Positions 1-11,250 of a stretch of 64,000 nt of DNA are shown here, piece by piece. The notes under the pieces were generated by a model that was given only the letters and a program-made list of their open reading frames with translations, made no database searches and was not told the DNA's origin. Source of the DNA: Humulus lupulus (Eukaryota; Streptophyta; Magnoliopsida; Rosales; Cannabaceae); contig NC_084798.1 in NCBI RefSeq assembly GCF_963169125.1, forward strand, positions 107,091,970-107,155,969, in the 5' to 3' direction. The translations under genes and the position numbers were made by a program. Numbering within the stretch: the first letter of the stretch is position 1; the number at the start of each line of letters is the position of its first letter.

Positions 1-684
1 ATCAAAACTACCCATGGCTTATACATTCAAAGTTCCACAAACATCTGAATGAACAAGTCAAAGTGGTTCTTCGGCCCTATCACCCTTTGTAGAGAATGGA
101 TGCTTGGTCAGTTTCCCTTCTATACAAGATTCACAAACAAGTAATTCACCTGAGGTGAGTTCCCTCAAAGGCCCATCCTTTGTAAATCTTTGAATTCTAT
201 CATAGCCAATGTGACCTAGTCTCAAGTTCCTTAATTATGTCATGTTATCGTTATTGATATTTTGACATTTATTGGTCCTAGGTTTGGCTACTTTGAATAA
301 ATCATTTTTAAGAGTGAGGGGTTCGTTAGGTCGCATAATATAAAGCCTGTTTTCCAAACATGCAATACACAATTGTGATCCATTGAAAGAAATAGATATA
401 TTAAAACTTGTGAAAGTTATAACAAATTGTTCTATTGGCAACATGGAAACTGAAATAAAATTTCTACTAAAATCTGGAATAAAAAATACATCTTTAAAAA
501 TTAAATATTTATTTCCGAACATTAGGTGAGCTCTTCCTCTAGCTTGGACCGCAACGAATGCTCCGTTCCAAACTCTAAGCTTTAAGTCGGCTTCATCCAC
601 TTCCTCCCACGATGCAAGAAGTTGTAAAGAGTTATAAACATAGTTAGTAGAACCAGAATCAATAATCCAAACATGATTTATCAT
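1..684 (-). pseudogene. copia-1 pol: aspartic protease, GAG-pre-integrase and start of integrase
   Basis: The 684-235 frame carries a copia-type aspartic protease with the catalytic triad DSG (context IIDSGSTNYVYNS), followed by the usual protease sheet region. The next frame, about 232-1, holds the GAG-pre-integrase motif LGHIGYDRIQRF and the Cys pair VCESC of the integrase zinc finger. In-frame stops interrupt it near 50 and 20, and the protease frame ends at 235. In this family the protease matures the Gag-Pol polyprotein inside the virus-like particle and integrase inserts the cDNA. The catalytic DDE core lies outside the window. The protein is not expected to be functional. Confidence 0.85.
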
Positions 685-719
685 TCTCTAAAACACATGT
701 TTCTAAGATATATGAACTA

Positions 720-1532
720 TAATCATTACCTTTGTTTTTCGCTGCTAGAAACTTTGGGCAATCTTGTTTCCAATTCTCCTTCTCGTTGCAGTGAAATCAC
801 TTACCTTTACCTTTCTTGTTTTTCTTTTTCTTCCCATTAGGCATCTGTGCACTTGGTTGTGCACTCGTCTTTGCAGCCTTTGCAGGCATGGGGTTGTTAT
901 TTTGTCCATCCTTCCTCTTATTTCCAGCTTTCGAAGACGAAGCTTGGTTAGCTTCAACCATAGTTGGATCAGCAGCAGTAGTCTTCTTTTCTCCGCCCTT
1001 ACTAGGTCCACCCATGATAGACTATAAAGTTTGAAGCTTGTTCATGAGCTGCGTCAGACCATAGATGACTTTATTTATCACATAGTTGATGGTGAACGGC
1101 AGGAATGCTGGAGAGAGACTGTTGAGGATTAATTTGACTTGAGTCTCCTCATCTATAATTTCTCCATGCAGTTCAGCTTCCTGAAACTAGTTGGTCATCT
1201 TGATAAGGTGATCACGAACATGTTGAGACGTTGTCATTCGAGCATTGGCATATTTCTTGGTGGCCTCAAAACGAGTTTGCATAGACTTTGCACCGAACAT
1301 GTTTTGGAGCTAATCCATGATTTCATAGGTCGTCTCGACATTCTCCAACTTTGTCTTGAGAGTGTCGACCATACTAGTCAACATGTACTGTCGTGCCTTG
1401 TTATTGGCCGCCTGCCAACACTCATATTTGTCTCTTACAGATTTTGTAGCTCCTTCAGCTGGAACTTCTGGGGTTTTCTCTAGTGGTTTTCTCCATAGAA
1501 TGTTGACAAATGATGGGAGTAGACACAGTCAT
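720..1532 (-). pseudogene. copia-1 gag (UBN2-type nucleocapsid precursor), broken
   Basis: The minus strand encodes a typical plant copia Gag. The middle part has the UBN2-like stretch (ARQYMLTSMVDTLKTKLENV, then KYANARMTTSQHVRDHL). It is followed by ILNSLSPAFLPF and a Lys/Ala/Ser-rich low-complexity tail (1015-797). A CCHC zinc knuckle is expected around 800-750. There the first Cys codon is a TGA stop and the His position is Asn, so the knuckle is destroyed. Further in-frame stops fall after YEIMD and before the tail. The ATG at 1532 is the first plausible start, but a 1-nt shift near 1485 separates it from the main frame. Gag would form the virus-like particle. Confidence 0.8.
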
Positions 1533-3443
1533 ACTTAAAACTACATATTATCAATAAAATAGAAATCAATCACATTTTCTCAATAAAACTTCTATTCACT
1601 CTAATTTCAAGAAATATCACAACATATACCATAAATATGTATGATATGGTAAAAATACCAAAAGAATCATATCTCTATTTCTTTAGGTTTTTAACTATTC
1701 TATGATATTGTTGTCCCGATTGGTGAAAGTAAAAAAATATCATTACTTAAATAGAGTAGTAAACTCATTTAATAATGGACACCATTATTAGCAACATAAT
1801 ATTTCATCAAAATAAGAAAAAAAAATCTCTTATTTTAAGAGCCAGGCCCACAATTTCGATAATCAATAGATTTAGCCCTAGTATTCATTGTAGGGGTGAG
1901 TCTAGTAGAATTTCACCTATAATTATCTATCTTTCGAAATCTAATATTGTCAAAATAACTAATGAACACCTTCTATAGGGGGACGAATCAAAGCGTCTCA
2001 AGGCCCCATTAAGCTATTGACATTATTAAACGAACGGTGGACATCGAATAAATTTTTTAAAATAAGTTCATTATTAAAATAATATTTTTATTATTATTTT
2101 TCAAAAATTAATGACTATTGTTCTCCTAAATATTGTAAAATTAAGTTTTTAAAACCAAAGTCCTATAAATTTCTATTAATTCTAAAGTGTCACATTGAAA
2201 AAAATTCAATTAAATTAGAATTAATTTGTTGCTAATCAATATTTAGGTTTAACTATTATAATGAACCTATACAATTAAGTCCAACTCAAGCAAATGGGCC
2301 TTAACAATTGGGCTTGTATGGAAGAGGGTTGGGTCTAGTATATCGTTCCCACTACTAAGGCCACCACACTTCCATACAAGGTCCGGAAGACAGGAATTTA
2401 AACATTCGTTTAATTAATTGTTATTAATTAATTAGGCCCAGTACAGTCATATAAAGAAAATGAGCGACAAGTGGAACCACCCAGAAGAGAGGAATTTAAA
2501 CTTTACATTTTCTAATGAACCCAAATAAAACCTATCATTTTCTGAATGTTTGATTTAGCAAAATCCAAAAATTAAGAAAACATATGGGCCACTATAACCA
2601 TCTAAACCCAATTGAAAAGTACCACATATAGTGCAAACAGACATGTTATAATTGGATGGGCCTAATATGTTACTATATGAACAAGTCTATGAATTTATGT
2701 AAAAATACCACAATTTATTTAATTTGCAATAATACTACAATTAATTTTCTTGCATTTATCCAAAATTCAAATTAATTAAATTTTGCAAAAATAAATAATT
2801 AAATTTATCAACAATTACCATAAGTTAATTTAAACTTCATTTATCAACAATCAACTTAGTTCAGGTCATTTTAAAAAAAATATTAACTTAATTTAAATAG
2901 GAATTATCAACAATTAACCAAAGTTAATTTGAATCCCATTTATTAAAAAACATATATATATATATATATTTTTAAAACGTGATATTTTTAAAATTTAACT
3001 AGTCATAAATTTCTAAACAAATATCACTATCTTTTTTTGAAAAAATATCTTAAACAATTAAACAAATTCAAATATCTATAAAAATATATAGTCAACAAAT
3101 TTTCAAATTTCAAATAATTTAAAAATTAAAATCTATCAAATAATCAAATATTAATATCTTCAAATATCACAGTTACAAAAAAATGTCAAGTATTAAAAAA
3201 TATCTTTAATAATTGATAACTTAATTCTAATATTTTAATATATAAAAATATTGAAAATTAATTAGTTAACTTATTTCTAAATTTGAATTTGAAACTTTGT
3301 AGAAAATAGCTATATTTTAAAAAACTCAAGCCACAAAACTATCATATATAAAAAAAGATATTTTAAATAATAGGACAAATATGATATTTTTTTATTAACC
3401 CATTAAAAAATACATTCAAATTTCAAATTTTTTGAAAAAATTT

Positions 3444-3622
3444 ATCGCAGGTCGCGACCAGTGAAAATGTGGTCGTGGCCAGAGCCCAAAATTTTTAGAA
3501 AAATTAATCGCAGGTCGCGGCTAGTGAAAAGGTGGCCATGGGGAGAACCTGAAACATGTAAGGAAAATCTATCGCAGGCCACGACCAGTGAAATCGTGGC
3601 CGCGGCCAGAGCTAGAAAAAAA
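3444..3622. repeat. three GC-rich direct repeats, period 63-64 bp, in copia-1 leader
   Basis: Copies start with ATCGCAGG at 3444, 3507 and 3571. Each copy has a self-complementary core of the form GGTCGCGACCAGTGAAA followed by a GTGGTC/GTGGCC block. The spacer between cores is A/T-rich. The GC content contrasts sharply with the surrounding leader. In copia-1 orientation the block lies about 260-430 nt downstream of the PBS, within the leader RNA. Confidence 0.85.
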
Positions 3623-3874
3623 AAATTTAATAAAATTTTGTGTAATTTTTCAAACCAAAAAAAATTTCTACATAGTTTTTACCATGTTTTATATCAAATA
3701 AAGCATTTATAAAAATTAATTGCATACAAAACACAACAAAATAACCCAAATTTGAAAATAATCCCATAAGAATCAATATGCTTCGTAAAAAAAACATGAA
3801 ATTCATCCAATTATTCAACACATCAAATAATTCAATTTTTACCATGTTCATGCATGAAAATAAAGATTACCAAA

Positions 3875-3887
3875 GGCTCTGAGGCTA
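3875..3887 (-). other. copia-1 primer binding site (degenerate tRNA-Met type)
   Basis: Immediately inside the LTR terminus (ending CCAAACA at 3890) the minus strand reads TAGCCTCAGAGCC. This matches the common initiator tRNA-Met primer site TGGTATCAGAGCC at 10 of 13 positions. Its spacing from the LTR end (2 nt) is right for a PBS. Confidence 0.6.
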
Positions 3888-3889
3888 GT

Positions 3890-5424
3890 TGTTTGGAAAG
3901 CTTATACAAGATCTTGTTTATTTTCATATAAATCTTATATTAAACAAATTAATATGAGACAACCTAGAACATGTCTCTACAATTGAATTTAAACAGAGAT
4001 AATGATAAGAACACTTACATTATACGCATCAGAATGAATAAGTCATTCCTTCAGTTTCTCAAACCTTTGAATCCTTTCTGTCGCAGAGTATCACCAAGAA
4101 ACTCGATCTTCAATTTTCTTCACAGTCTTCCAAAGTATCCTTAGAATCACCTAGACTAGAGTGAGAAATTCTCAACGCATGAGATAGATACAAAGAGAAG
4201 AAGAATAGAAGAGAATATTGAGGCTTAGAAAATGACTTATGTTGTAGAGAGAGTCTACAACCCTAAACATCAAAGCTAGATCTTCAGATCATCTAATAGT
4301 ATATTTTCAACTCTCACTTAGCATTCCTTTTATAGACTCAATTAGGTCATTTATTTTAATTAAAAAATCAATAAAATAATAGAAAATATCAGTCATTAGG
4401 TCGAAATTATCATGGGCTTTAGGCCCGTGAAATTTCTCATTTAATTATAAGCCCATTTGACATAAAATCAAGACCTGTATTATTTTTTATTGATTTAATT
4501 AATTAAATATTTATTTAGATCATTTATAAAATAAATTATTTATAATTTGAACCTTGATTTAAATTTATTTATTAATTTAGACACCAATTTCTCTTAAAAT
4601 ATAAATCTACCCTAAAATATGTTTTCTTCTCTAAATTATATAATTCTGTGAAACTATAAAAAATTGACCTGGTCAACATTGATAATTAAATCAATTAATT
4701 GAGAATATCTAGATGATTTTAATTAAGGTACAGTGGGGACCATGGGCCTATCAAATCAAGCTCCAATAAGTTATCATAAATTTAACAATTAAATTTACTA
4801 ACTCATTAATTCTTCGTGACTCCACTAAAGACTCAGAAGTGCACTCTTGAATTCATAGAACGCTCTATATGCAATATAGATACGTTATTAATTATACATT
4901 GTTACAACCATAATTGTCACTCAATCCTCTATAGACGGTCTACAATGCGATGGGACATAAAATGCCGTTTTACCCCTCATTGTATTTTATCCTTAAAACA
5001 CTTAGTTCCTTGTATATGATATTTCAGCAAACTAATATTAATTACTGAAATGAGATCTCTATAGTTATCACCTCGAACCATACTAAAAGGAAACCATCAT
5101 TTTACTTCTTCATCGGAAGCTATAGATGTTCATATCAATGATTAACACTCCAACTCAATTATGCTACCGAGTTCCCAAGATGTAAGTATGGGCTAGTCCG
5201 TAGGTAAGCTGGTAACGAACAAGTCAAAGAACTCAAATAATACAATTAGTTAGAATACTAACCACTCATAATTTAGATTGAATTGACCTATGTTCAACAA
5301 TATGATATGACTAGAATAGATAATAATTGTATGTTTACTTATCCTATCTATTGTCAATATCGGTCCTATCCGATGTAATAAATACATCTAATCTTATATA
5401 TTTGCTAATGTTCTGGAAAGAACA
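3890..5424 (-). repeat. copia-1 5' LTR (about 1535 bp)
   Basis: On the minus strand it starts TGTTCTTTCCAGAAC at 5424 and ends CTTTCCAAACA at 3890, giving the TG...CA termini of an LTR. The PBS-like site follows directly. It has no long ORF. A short hairpin (CATGGGC / GCCCGTG) lies near 4410-4430. The partner 3' LTR is outside the window, so age cannot be estimated. Confidence 0.7.
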
Positions 5425-5426
5425 TA

Positions 5427-7818
5427 TGTAATGACTCAAATCGCTAATTGAGCTTAAGGGCCTTGATTAGTGTGTCAGGAGGGCATAATAGGTTTATGTG
5501 TGATTTAAATGATTAATTGCATGATTATGTGTTAAGCATGCTTATATGATTATATGGATATGTGAAATGCATGACTATGAGTATTAGTACGCATATAGGC
5601 CCTATTTAGCTTATAGGGGCATATATGTAATTTTGGCCCGTTGAGGGCGTAAATGTGATTATTTGTGATAAATTGTTAAGACCATATTATTAAGTGGATG
5701 TATTTGCAGCATAAGGCTCGAGGCGATCCTAGTGAGCGGTTTCACATTATAGTCACGGTGGGGATTTATACCCAGCTCGAGGGAGCCTGGGGGTAATTCT
5801 GGGAATTAGGAAAATATATGGGAGATTATTAGGCATTGGGGAAAATAATTGGTGATTAATTAGATGATGTGATTTAAGTGGTAAATATTAGGGACACTTG
5901 AGGAATTAGCGGGAATTGGGAGCAAATGACCAAAATGCCCTTAGAGTGATTAAAGACTTGGTTATATTTGGGAGGAAAAAAGGGTCTTTTAAAGTTTAAA
6001 AGGGGGATAAGTGTTATTATTCTCTTTTAGACTTAGTGGAAGTTGTAGAAAGGGCTAGAAACTAAAGGAAAGGAAAGAAAAAAGAAGGAAAAAACAGAGC
6101 ACTTGATCCCTCTCCCACACGATTTCTTCTTCTCTCACCCTTTCTCCTAGATTTTGAAGCTGTAAACTCAGAGGAAGTTTAGGCTAGAGCTTGGGACATG
6201 ATTCTTGGTGAAGCTAGGAGATTCAGCAGAAATTAGCTACCAATTAAGGTAATGTTTAAAGTTTTGTCTGAATTTTCTGGGTTTGTGGAGATTGATATCA
6301 GATTTTGGATGGAAATTTATGGACCTGGGCTTGGGGATTTGAGGAATTAAAGTCTGGATGGCATTGAAGGCAACCTAGGGTCAAATTCACTCAGCTAAGG
6401 TAACCAATTCTCACTTTGAAGTTCTGGATTTCTGGTTTTTTGATGATGTTCATGAGCTTTTGAGCTCAAGTTTGGTTTATGTATTTGATGATACTTTTAG
6501 CTAGGTTTTTCATGTTGATGGGTTGATTTTTTTGAGTCATAGTGAGTTGTAAGGTCATTTTTGGGGTTGGATAAGGTTTGGAGTGGTTTGGTGGAGCTTT
6601 GGCTTGGGGAAGTTTGAAGGAAAATCCCAGAAAGTTTGCATGTGCTGGTTGTAGCGATGTAGCGCTAGCATTGGAGGGCTACAATGCAATGATTCATTTT
6701 CTAGGGGATTTTGTCTCTATTTTTAGAACTACCCTGCATCCAGAAGTTGTTTTTTTTACGTTTTCGTTCAGGGTTTTTGCTTGGGGGCTCGGGGGTCGAT
6801 TCCACCACCCCCTTTGGTGGAATTGGGCTTCCCAAGAGTTTGGGATTGGTTCTGAAGTTGGGTTACGGAATTGAACATTATTAAGGGTTCTACTTTACGG
6901 TTGTGACTAGGTGTACACTAGGGTTCGGATGAGATTGTGCTCGAGGGTCATTTTCATTAACCAAAGCAATCGAAATAAAAGGGAAAAAAACTGCACCCGC
7001 TTATGTGGTTATGTTGGGACTAAGAGTTCCCTATACTTGTATGTGATGTCATATAATGGTATCATGCCATGGGGACATGAGATAAATGGCCTAAGAGTGC
7101 CGAAATTAATATTTGTGCACAGGACGCGGCTTGGCCACTGGTAGCTGAGGTCAAGTATATAGTCACTGAGCTCGGCCTAAGCGAGCCGGAGTTAGTGGGA
7201 CAATTAGAGGGTGCGGTCTAAGCGCGTCGACCCTAAATATTCTATGATATGTTTATTGTTGTTTAAATAATGATTGATTATTGGTTTGTAGATTGTTGTC
7301 ATTGATTAGGTGAGCAATCTGACTTCTTTAATAACTAATTGATGATTTGTTAATTATCTGACTGTTGATTATCGTTTATGCTTTGTATTTTGGTTTTCTT
7401 GGCTCACAGGTGGGCCTTGGCTCACGGGTGCTACGTGGGGCAGGTAAAGGCAAGGGCAAAGTGTACCAATCCTAAGTTGGAGAGCTCTGGGGCAGAATGT
7501 ACATAGTCAGCTGATTGACCGCCACGACTGAGGAATGGTTAAGGGACAGGAGAACCTACAGTGCCTAATTTTCCATTTGAGTGGCTTGTGGTTGTACATA
7601 AACTTTGAAATTTTGTAAACTATCCTTTAAAACCTATATTGGGATCCCATGTATTAAATTTTTATTTTAATGAGAAATTTCCTGTTTATGACCAAAATAT
7701 TTTAACACTAACCTAATTACGACTTTATGGTCACGTTTTCAACTATATGACTTGATTAGCAAGTCTTGCACCTTTATAATCACACAATGTAACGACCTTG
7801 GTTATCCAGGGTGTTACA
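5427..7818 (+). repeat. gypsy-1 5' LTR (2392 bp)
   Basis: It starts TGTAATGACTC and ends GGGTGTTACA, so the outer bases form the inverted pair TGTAAC...GTTACA typical of this group. The homologous 3' copy begins at 12719, and the two align with small differences up to the 3' truncation. The region from about 5990 to 6240 resembles a transcript leader (purine-rich, then a CT-rich tract near 6108-6150), as in other chromovirus LTRs. ORFs inside it, such as 6578-6874, are not conserved in the 3' copy. Confidence 0.9.
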
Positions 7819-7821
7819 ACT

Positions 7822-7833
7822 TGGTATCAGAGC
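7822..7833 (+). other. gypsy-1 primer binding site, tRNA-Met
   Basis: The sequence TGGTATCAGAGC is the exact canonical complement of the plant initiator tRNA-Met 3' end. It lies 3 nt downstream of the LTR terminus. It would prime minus-strand cDNA synthesis. Confidence 0.95.
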
Positions 7834-8248
7834 GTCCTAGGTTTAAGGGTTCCAAAAGACTGGCTGGACATGTAAATTCGCTGCTAAAGACAAGCTCGAC
7901 TCAGGGTTTGGTAATTGGTTATACATGTTTATATGCTTAAATGATTGGAAAGAAATATGAATGTTGATGTCTGTTTGATTAATATGGAGCATGAGATGAA
8001 AGAGCCAGGCCCTTGACCTTGACCCTTGACTGCTATGTGATGATATTGAGGCGTGCTTATTAACATTGTTGTTGTATATGAATGAATATTTGAATAAACT
8101 ATTATATCTTGATTGCTTGTGATTGATTGAGTTTCAATGGTGGATTATTGAAGGATTATTACCCTGTCATTATAGTCTGACCGTCGAGTCATTGATGGTA
8201 GAATAACTTGGATGGCTATGCGTCCAAGATGATCTGTATGACTTACCA

Positions 8249-9290
8249 GCACTAGGTCTAAGGTAAGGGATGATGACCAGGGCCAGAACCCTCCCCCAGT
8301 CCCTGAGAACTAGTAGTAGGTTATGGCATATATGCAAGCGCGACTTAAGAGCCAAGATGAGCAAATCCAACTTCTAAGACAGCAGGCTTCGTCAGAGAGT
8401 GATGCATCCATTGTGCCACTAGTAGTGGCACCAGTTGTACAACCAATGGAGGTTTAAAATAAGTGGGAAATGTTGTATGAGCAGTTCAAGAGACAACATC
8501 CTCCAACTTTTGAGGGGGGACCACATCCACTAAAGGTTGAATAGTGGATGAGTATGATTACTGCTATTCTAGATTTCATGAGGGTAGAGGGTCATGACAG
8601 AATGGCCTGTGCCGTATATATGCTAAGAGAGGATGCCCGCATTTGGTGGGAAGTAGCAGCACAGACCAGGGATGTTACTTGACCGCATTTGGGTTGGGAT
8701 GGATTCAAGGATTTGTTCAGTCCGAAGTATTATAATGTTGCCATCAAGGAAGCAAAGGTGAATGAGTTTGTGGGATTGGTTCAGGGAAACATGACAGTTA
8801 TAGAGTACGCCCTGAAATTCGATAGACTTGCAAAGTTCGCACCAGATCTTGTGCCTACTGATGCAGCTAGGCGGGACAAGTTTATCAGAGGGCTTAATGC
8901 TATGATAGCCTGAGATGTGAGGATTACAACAGTTCCTGGGGGGACAACTTATGCCCAGGCTGTCGAGAAGGCTCTTACACTGAGGAAGCGGAGAACAAGA
9001 TCTGGAGGGAGAGTGTTGCAAGGTGAGAGGGCCGCAGAGTGGTGCCTCCATATTCAGGGTCTGGCACGGGAGGAGGCCCCAGTGAGGCGGTGAGATCGGG
9101 GTATTCAGGGTGGTCGTCAGGGAGGCGTTGATACATGGAGGAGCTATCCAGAGTGCACGAGGTGCAAAAGATGCCATCTGGGCGAATGTCGGGCTAAGGC
9201 CTGTTATGTGTGTTGGGTAATAGGACACCTCAAGAAGGATTGCCCAACAGTGAAGAAAGGGGAAGCAGGAAAGGTGGATAGCTTGACTTG
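8249..9290 (+). pseudogene. gypsy-1 gag with CCHC zinc knuckle, broken
   Basis: The plus strand shows a chromovirus Gag: an N-terminal Gln-rich segment (KSQDEQIQLLRQQ near 8350), the capsid core (PTFEGGPHPLKVE near 8515, then MLREDARIWW near 8630, FKDLFSPKYY near 8710 and VIEYALKFDRLAKFAPD near 8805), and a zinc knuckle CYVCWVIGHLKKDC at 9202-9243. The knuckle matches CX2CX4HX4C exactly. The frame is cut by several stops, including three tandem TAGs near 8311 and stops near 8456, 8541, 8680 and 8911. The family normally forms the virus-like particle and binds genomic RNA. The long minus-strand ORF here is a shadow. Confidence 0.85.
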
Positions 9291-9990
9291 AGCTCGAATG
9301 TTCCCCCTGACGCAGGCAGAGGCCGAGGCTAGTCCCTCGGTGGTGACAGGTTAGCTTTCTAGCGCTGTCTCTCCTTTTACTGTATTGATTGACTCTGGTG
9401 CCACACATTCGTTTGTTTCTAGTAAGGTGATTGATAGACTGTGTAGACCTAGTGAGTACTATACTGCGGGGTTCGGGACTATATTGCCTACAAGGGAACT
9501 GGTAGTTTCTCAGAGGTGGATTATAGCACTGTTAGTAATGGTTGATGGTAGGCAGTTATCAGTTGACTTGATTGAGTTGGGTATGAAAGACTTTGACATG
9601 ATTTTGGGCATGGATTAGTTTGTTATATACAGAGCTGCTATTGATTGCAGGATGAAGATGGTGACCTTTGAGCCGAAGGGCGAGGATCCCTTTGTTTTCA
9701 TGGGTATAGTGTGTGGACCCTGCGTACCCATGATATCAACATTGAGGGCTAGGGACCTATTACAAGGGGGATGTATAGGTTTCCTTGCTAGTGCTGTCGA
9801 TACTACCAGGGTGTTTCCAGCAGGGCTGGAAGAGACCAGATTGGTTTGTGAGTTCTTGGATGTATTCCGTGAGAATTTACCAGGGCTGCCGCAGCATAAG
9901 GAGATTCAGTTTGTTATTGAGTTAGCGCCAGGGACAAAGCCAGTGTCGAGAGCACCATATACAATGGCACCGGCAGAACTAAAGGAATTA
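9291..9990 (+). pseudogene. gypsy-1 aspartic protease and linker to RT
   Basis: The 9385-9618 frame has a retropepsin signature with DSG at its core (VLIDSGATHSFVSS) and the conserved DFDMILGMD end, followed by a TAG where the family normally has a Trp codon. The next open block (9652-10005) is the protease-RT linker, ending in ELAPGTKPVSRAPYTMAP, which is the standard entry to chromovirus RT. Upstream stops near 9289 and 9352 separate it from gag. The active-site triad itself is intact, but no uninterrupted Gag-Pol could be made. Confidence 0.85.
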
Positions 9991-11250
9991 AAGATACAGC
10001 TATAGGAACTTCTAGATTTGGGGATTATCAGGCCTAGCTACTCGCCATGGGGTGCTACAATTTTGTTTACGAAGAAGAAGGACAGGACTCTGAGGATGTG
10101 TATAGACTACAGGGAATTGAACAAGCTGACTATCAAGAATAATATCCTCTACCGAGGATTGATGACTTGTCAATCAGCTACAGGGAAAGATGGTATTCTC
10201 GAAGATAGATCTTCGATCTGGTTATCACCAGCTGAGGAGCAAGGATGAGGATATACAAAAGACGGCCTTCCAAATGAGGTATGGACACTAGGAGTTTCTG
10301 GTCATGTCATTTGGTTTAACCAATGCCTCAGCAGCCTTCATGGACCTAATGAATAGGGTGTTCAAGGACTTCTTGGATCATTTTGTCATTGTCTTCATCG
10401 ATGATATTTTAGTGTATTCCAGTTCAGAGGCTGAGCACGAGCTACATCTTCGACAGGTTTTGCAGAGGTTAAGAGAGCACAAGTTGTACGCCAAGTTTAA
10501 GAAGTGTGAGTTTTGTCTACCATAAGTGACATTCCTTGGACATATAGTTGGCAAAGATGGGATTAAGGTGGATCCATCTAAGGTAGAGGCAGTGAGGGAT
10601 TGGCTAAGGCCAAGGAATGCCTTGGAGGTTCGAAGCTTGCTTGGGTTAGTAGGTTACTACAGACGATTTGTGGAAGTGTTCTCGAAGATTGCGGCACCGA
10701 TGATAGAATTGACACAGAAGAATTTTAAGTCCGTCTGGTCAAACAAGTGTGAGAACAATTTTCAAGAATTTAAGTGGCGACTTATTACTACACCTGTGCT
10801 CAGTCTTCCTTCAGAGGAAGGAAAGTTTGTGGTTTATTGTGACGCGTCAAGGTTGGGTTTAGGCTGTGTGTTGATGCAGAACGAGAAGGTAATAGCTTAT
10901 GCGTCACGACAGCTGAAGGAGTATGAGCAGTGGTATCCTACCCATGATTTGGAGTTAGCAGTGGTGGTATTCGCACTGAAGGTTTGGTGGCATTATCTGT
11001 ACGGGGAGAAGTGCAAAATATACACCGATCATAAGAGTTTGAAGTATTTCTTCATACAAAAGGACCTGAACATGAGGCAAAGGCGTTGGCTAGAGTTTGT
11101 AAAAGGCTATGGTTGTGATATTCTTTACCATCTAGGGAAAGCCAATGTAGTGGCGGATGCATTGAGCCGGAGGGGCCCGGGTCAGTTATTTAGTTCCACT
11201 CAGATTTTGAGAGAGTTAGCTGATGAGATGGTCAGAGCGAGGATATAATT
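9991..11250 (+). pseudogene. gypsy-1 reverse transcriptase and RNase H
   Basis: RT begins at ELKELKIQL, followed by a stop, then [12 protein letters not shown] and [16 protein letters not shown]. Around 10140-10310 the reading frame is lost by indels. It resumes with [19 protein letters not shown]. The catalytic box is FIDD at 10394-10405, so both metal-binding Asp residues are kept. RNase H follows with [16 protein letters not shown] (about 10831), THDLELAVV and [11 protein letters not shown], and ends [11 protein letters not shown] and RNase H would copy the RNA genome into cDNA. One stop (near 10523) and the frameshifted fingers region inactivate it. Confidence 0.88.

Larger units (their letters stand above)
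1533..3889 (-). other. copia-1 untranslated leader, AT-rich
   Basis: This stretch separates the PBS side of the 5' LTR from gag and has no credible ORF. It is strongly AT-rich, with a (TA)n run near 2950-2966. One GC-rich block at 3444-3622 is listed separately. Some short plus-strand ORFs cross it (for example 1775-1978), but they have no recognisable domain. Confidence 0.6.
1..5424 (-). mobile_element. Ty1/copia retrotransposon copia-1, 5' half (window cuts off the rest)
   Basis: Read on the minus strand the order is 5' LTR (5424-3890), degenerate PBS, a leader of about 2.3 kb, gag, a protease region and the integrase zinc finger, which runs off the window start. Protease before integrase is the copia order. 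The LTR ends form a TGTT...AACA inverted pair. RT, RNase H and the 3' LTR must lie left of base 1. Gag and pol contain several stops, so the copy is dead. Gypsy-1 begins 2 bp beyond the outer LTR end, so no target duplication can be checked. Confidence 0.85.

Noticed and set aside
764..1034. Plus-strand hydrophobic ORFs resembling small membrane proteins
   Set aside because: They are the complement of the Lys-rich tail of copia-1 gag.
3444..3622. Regularly spaced repeats that could suggest a CRISPR array
   Set aside because: There are only three copies with near-identical AT-rich spacers, in plant retrotransposon DNA with no cas genes. It is a tandem repeat in a leader.
6578..7144. Two plus-strand ORFs in the gypsy-1 5' LTR
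   Set aside because: The homologous 3' LTR region (about 13880-14450) does not keep them open, so they are not conserved coding sequence.
8623..9408. 261-codon minus-strand ORF
   Set aside because: It lies opposite the gypsy-1 gag and protease, which have clear family motifs on the plus strand. The minus-strand product shows no recognisable domain.
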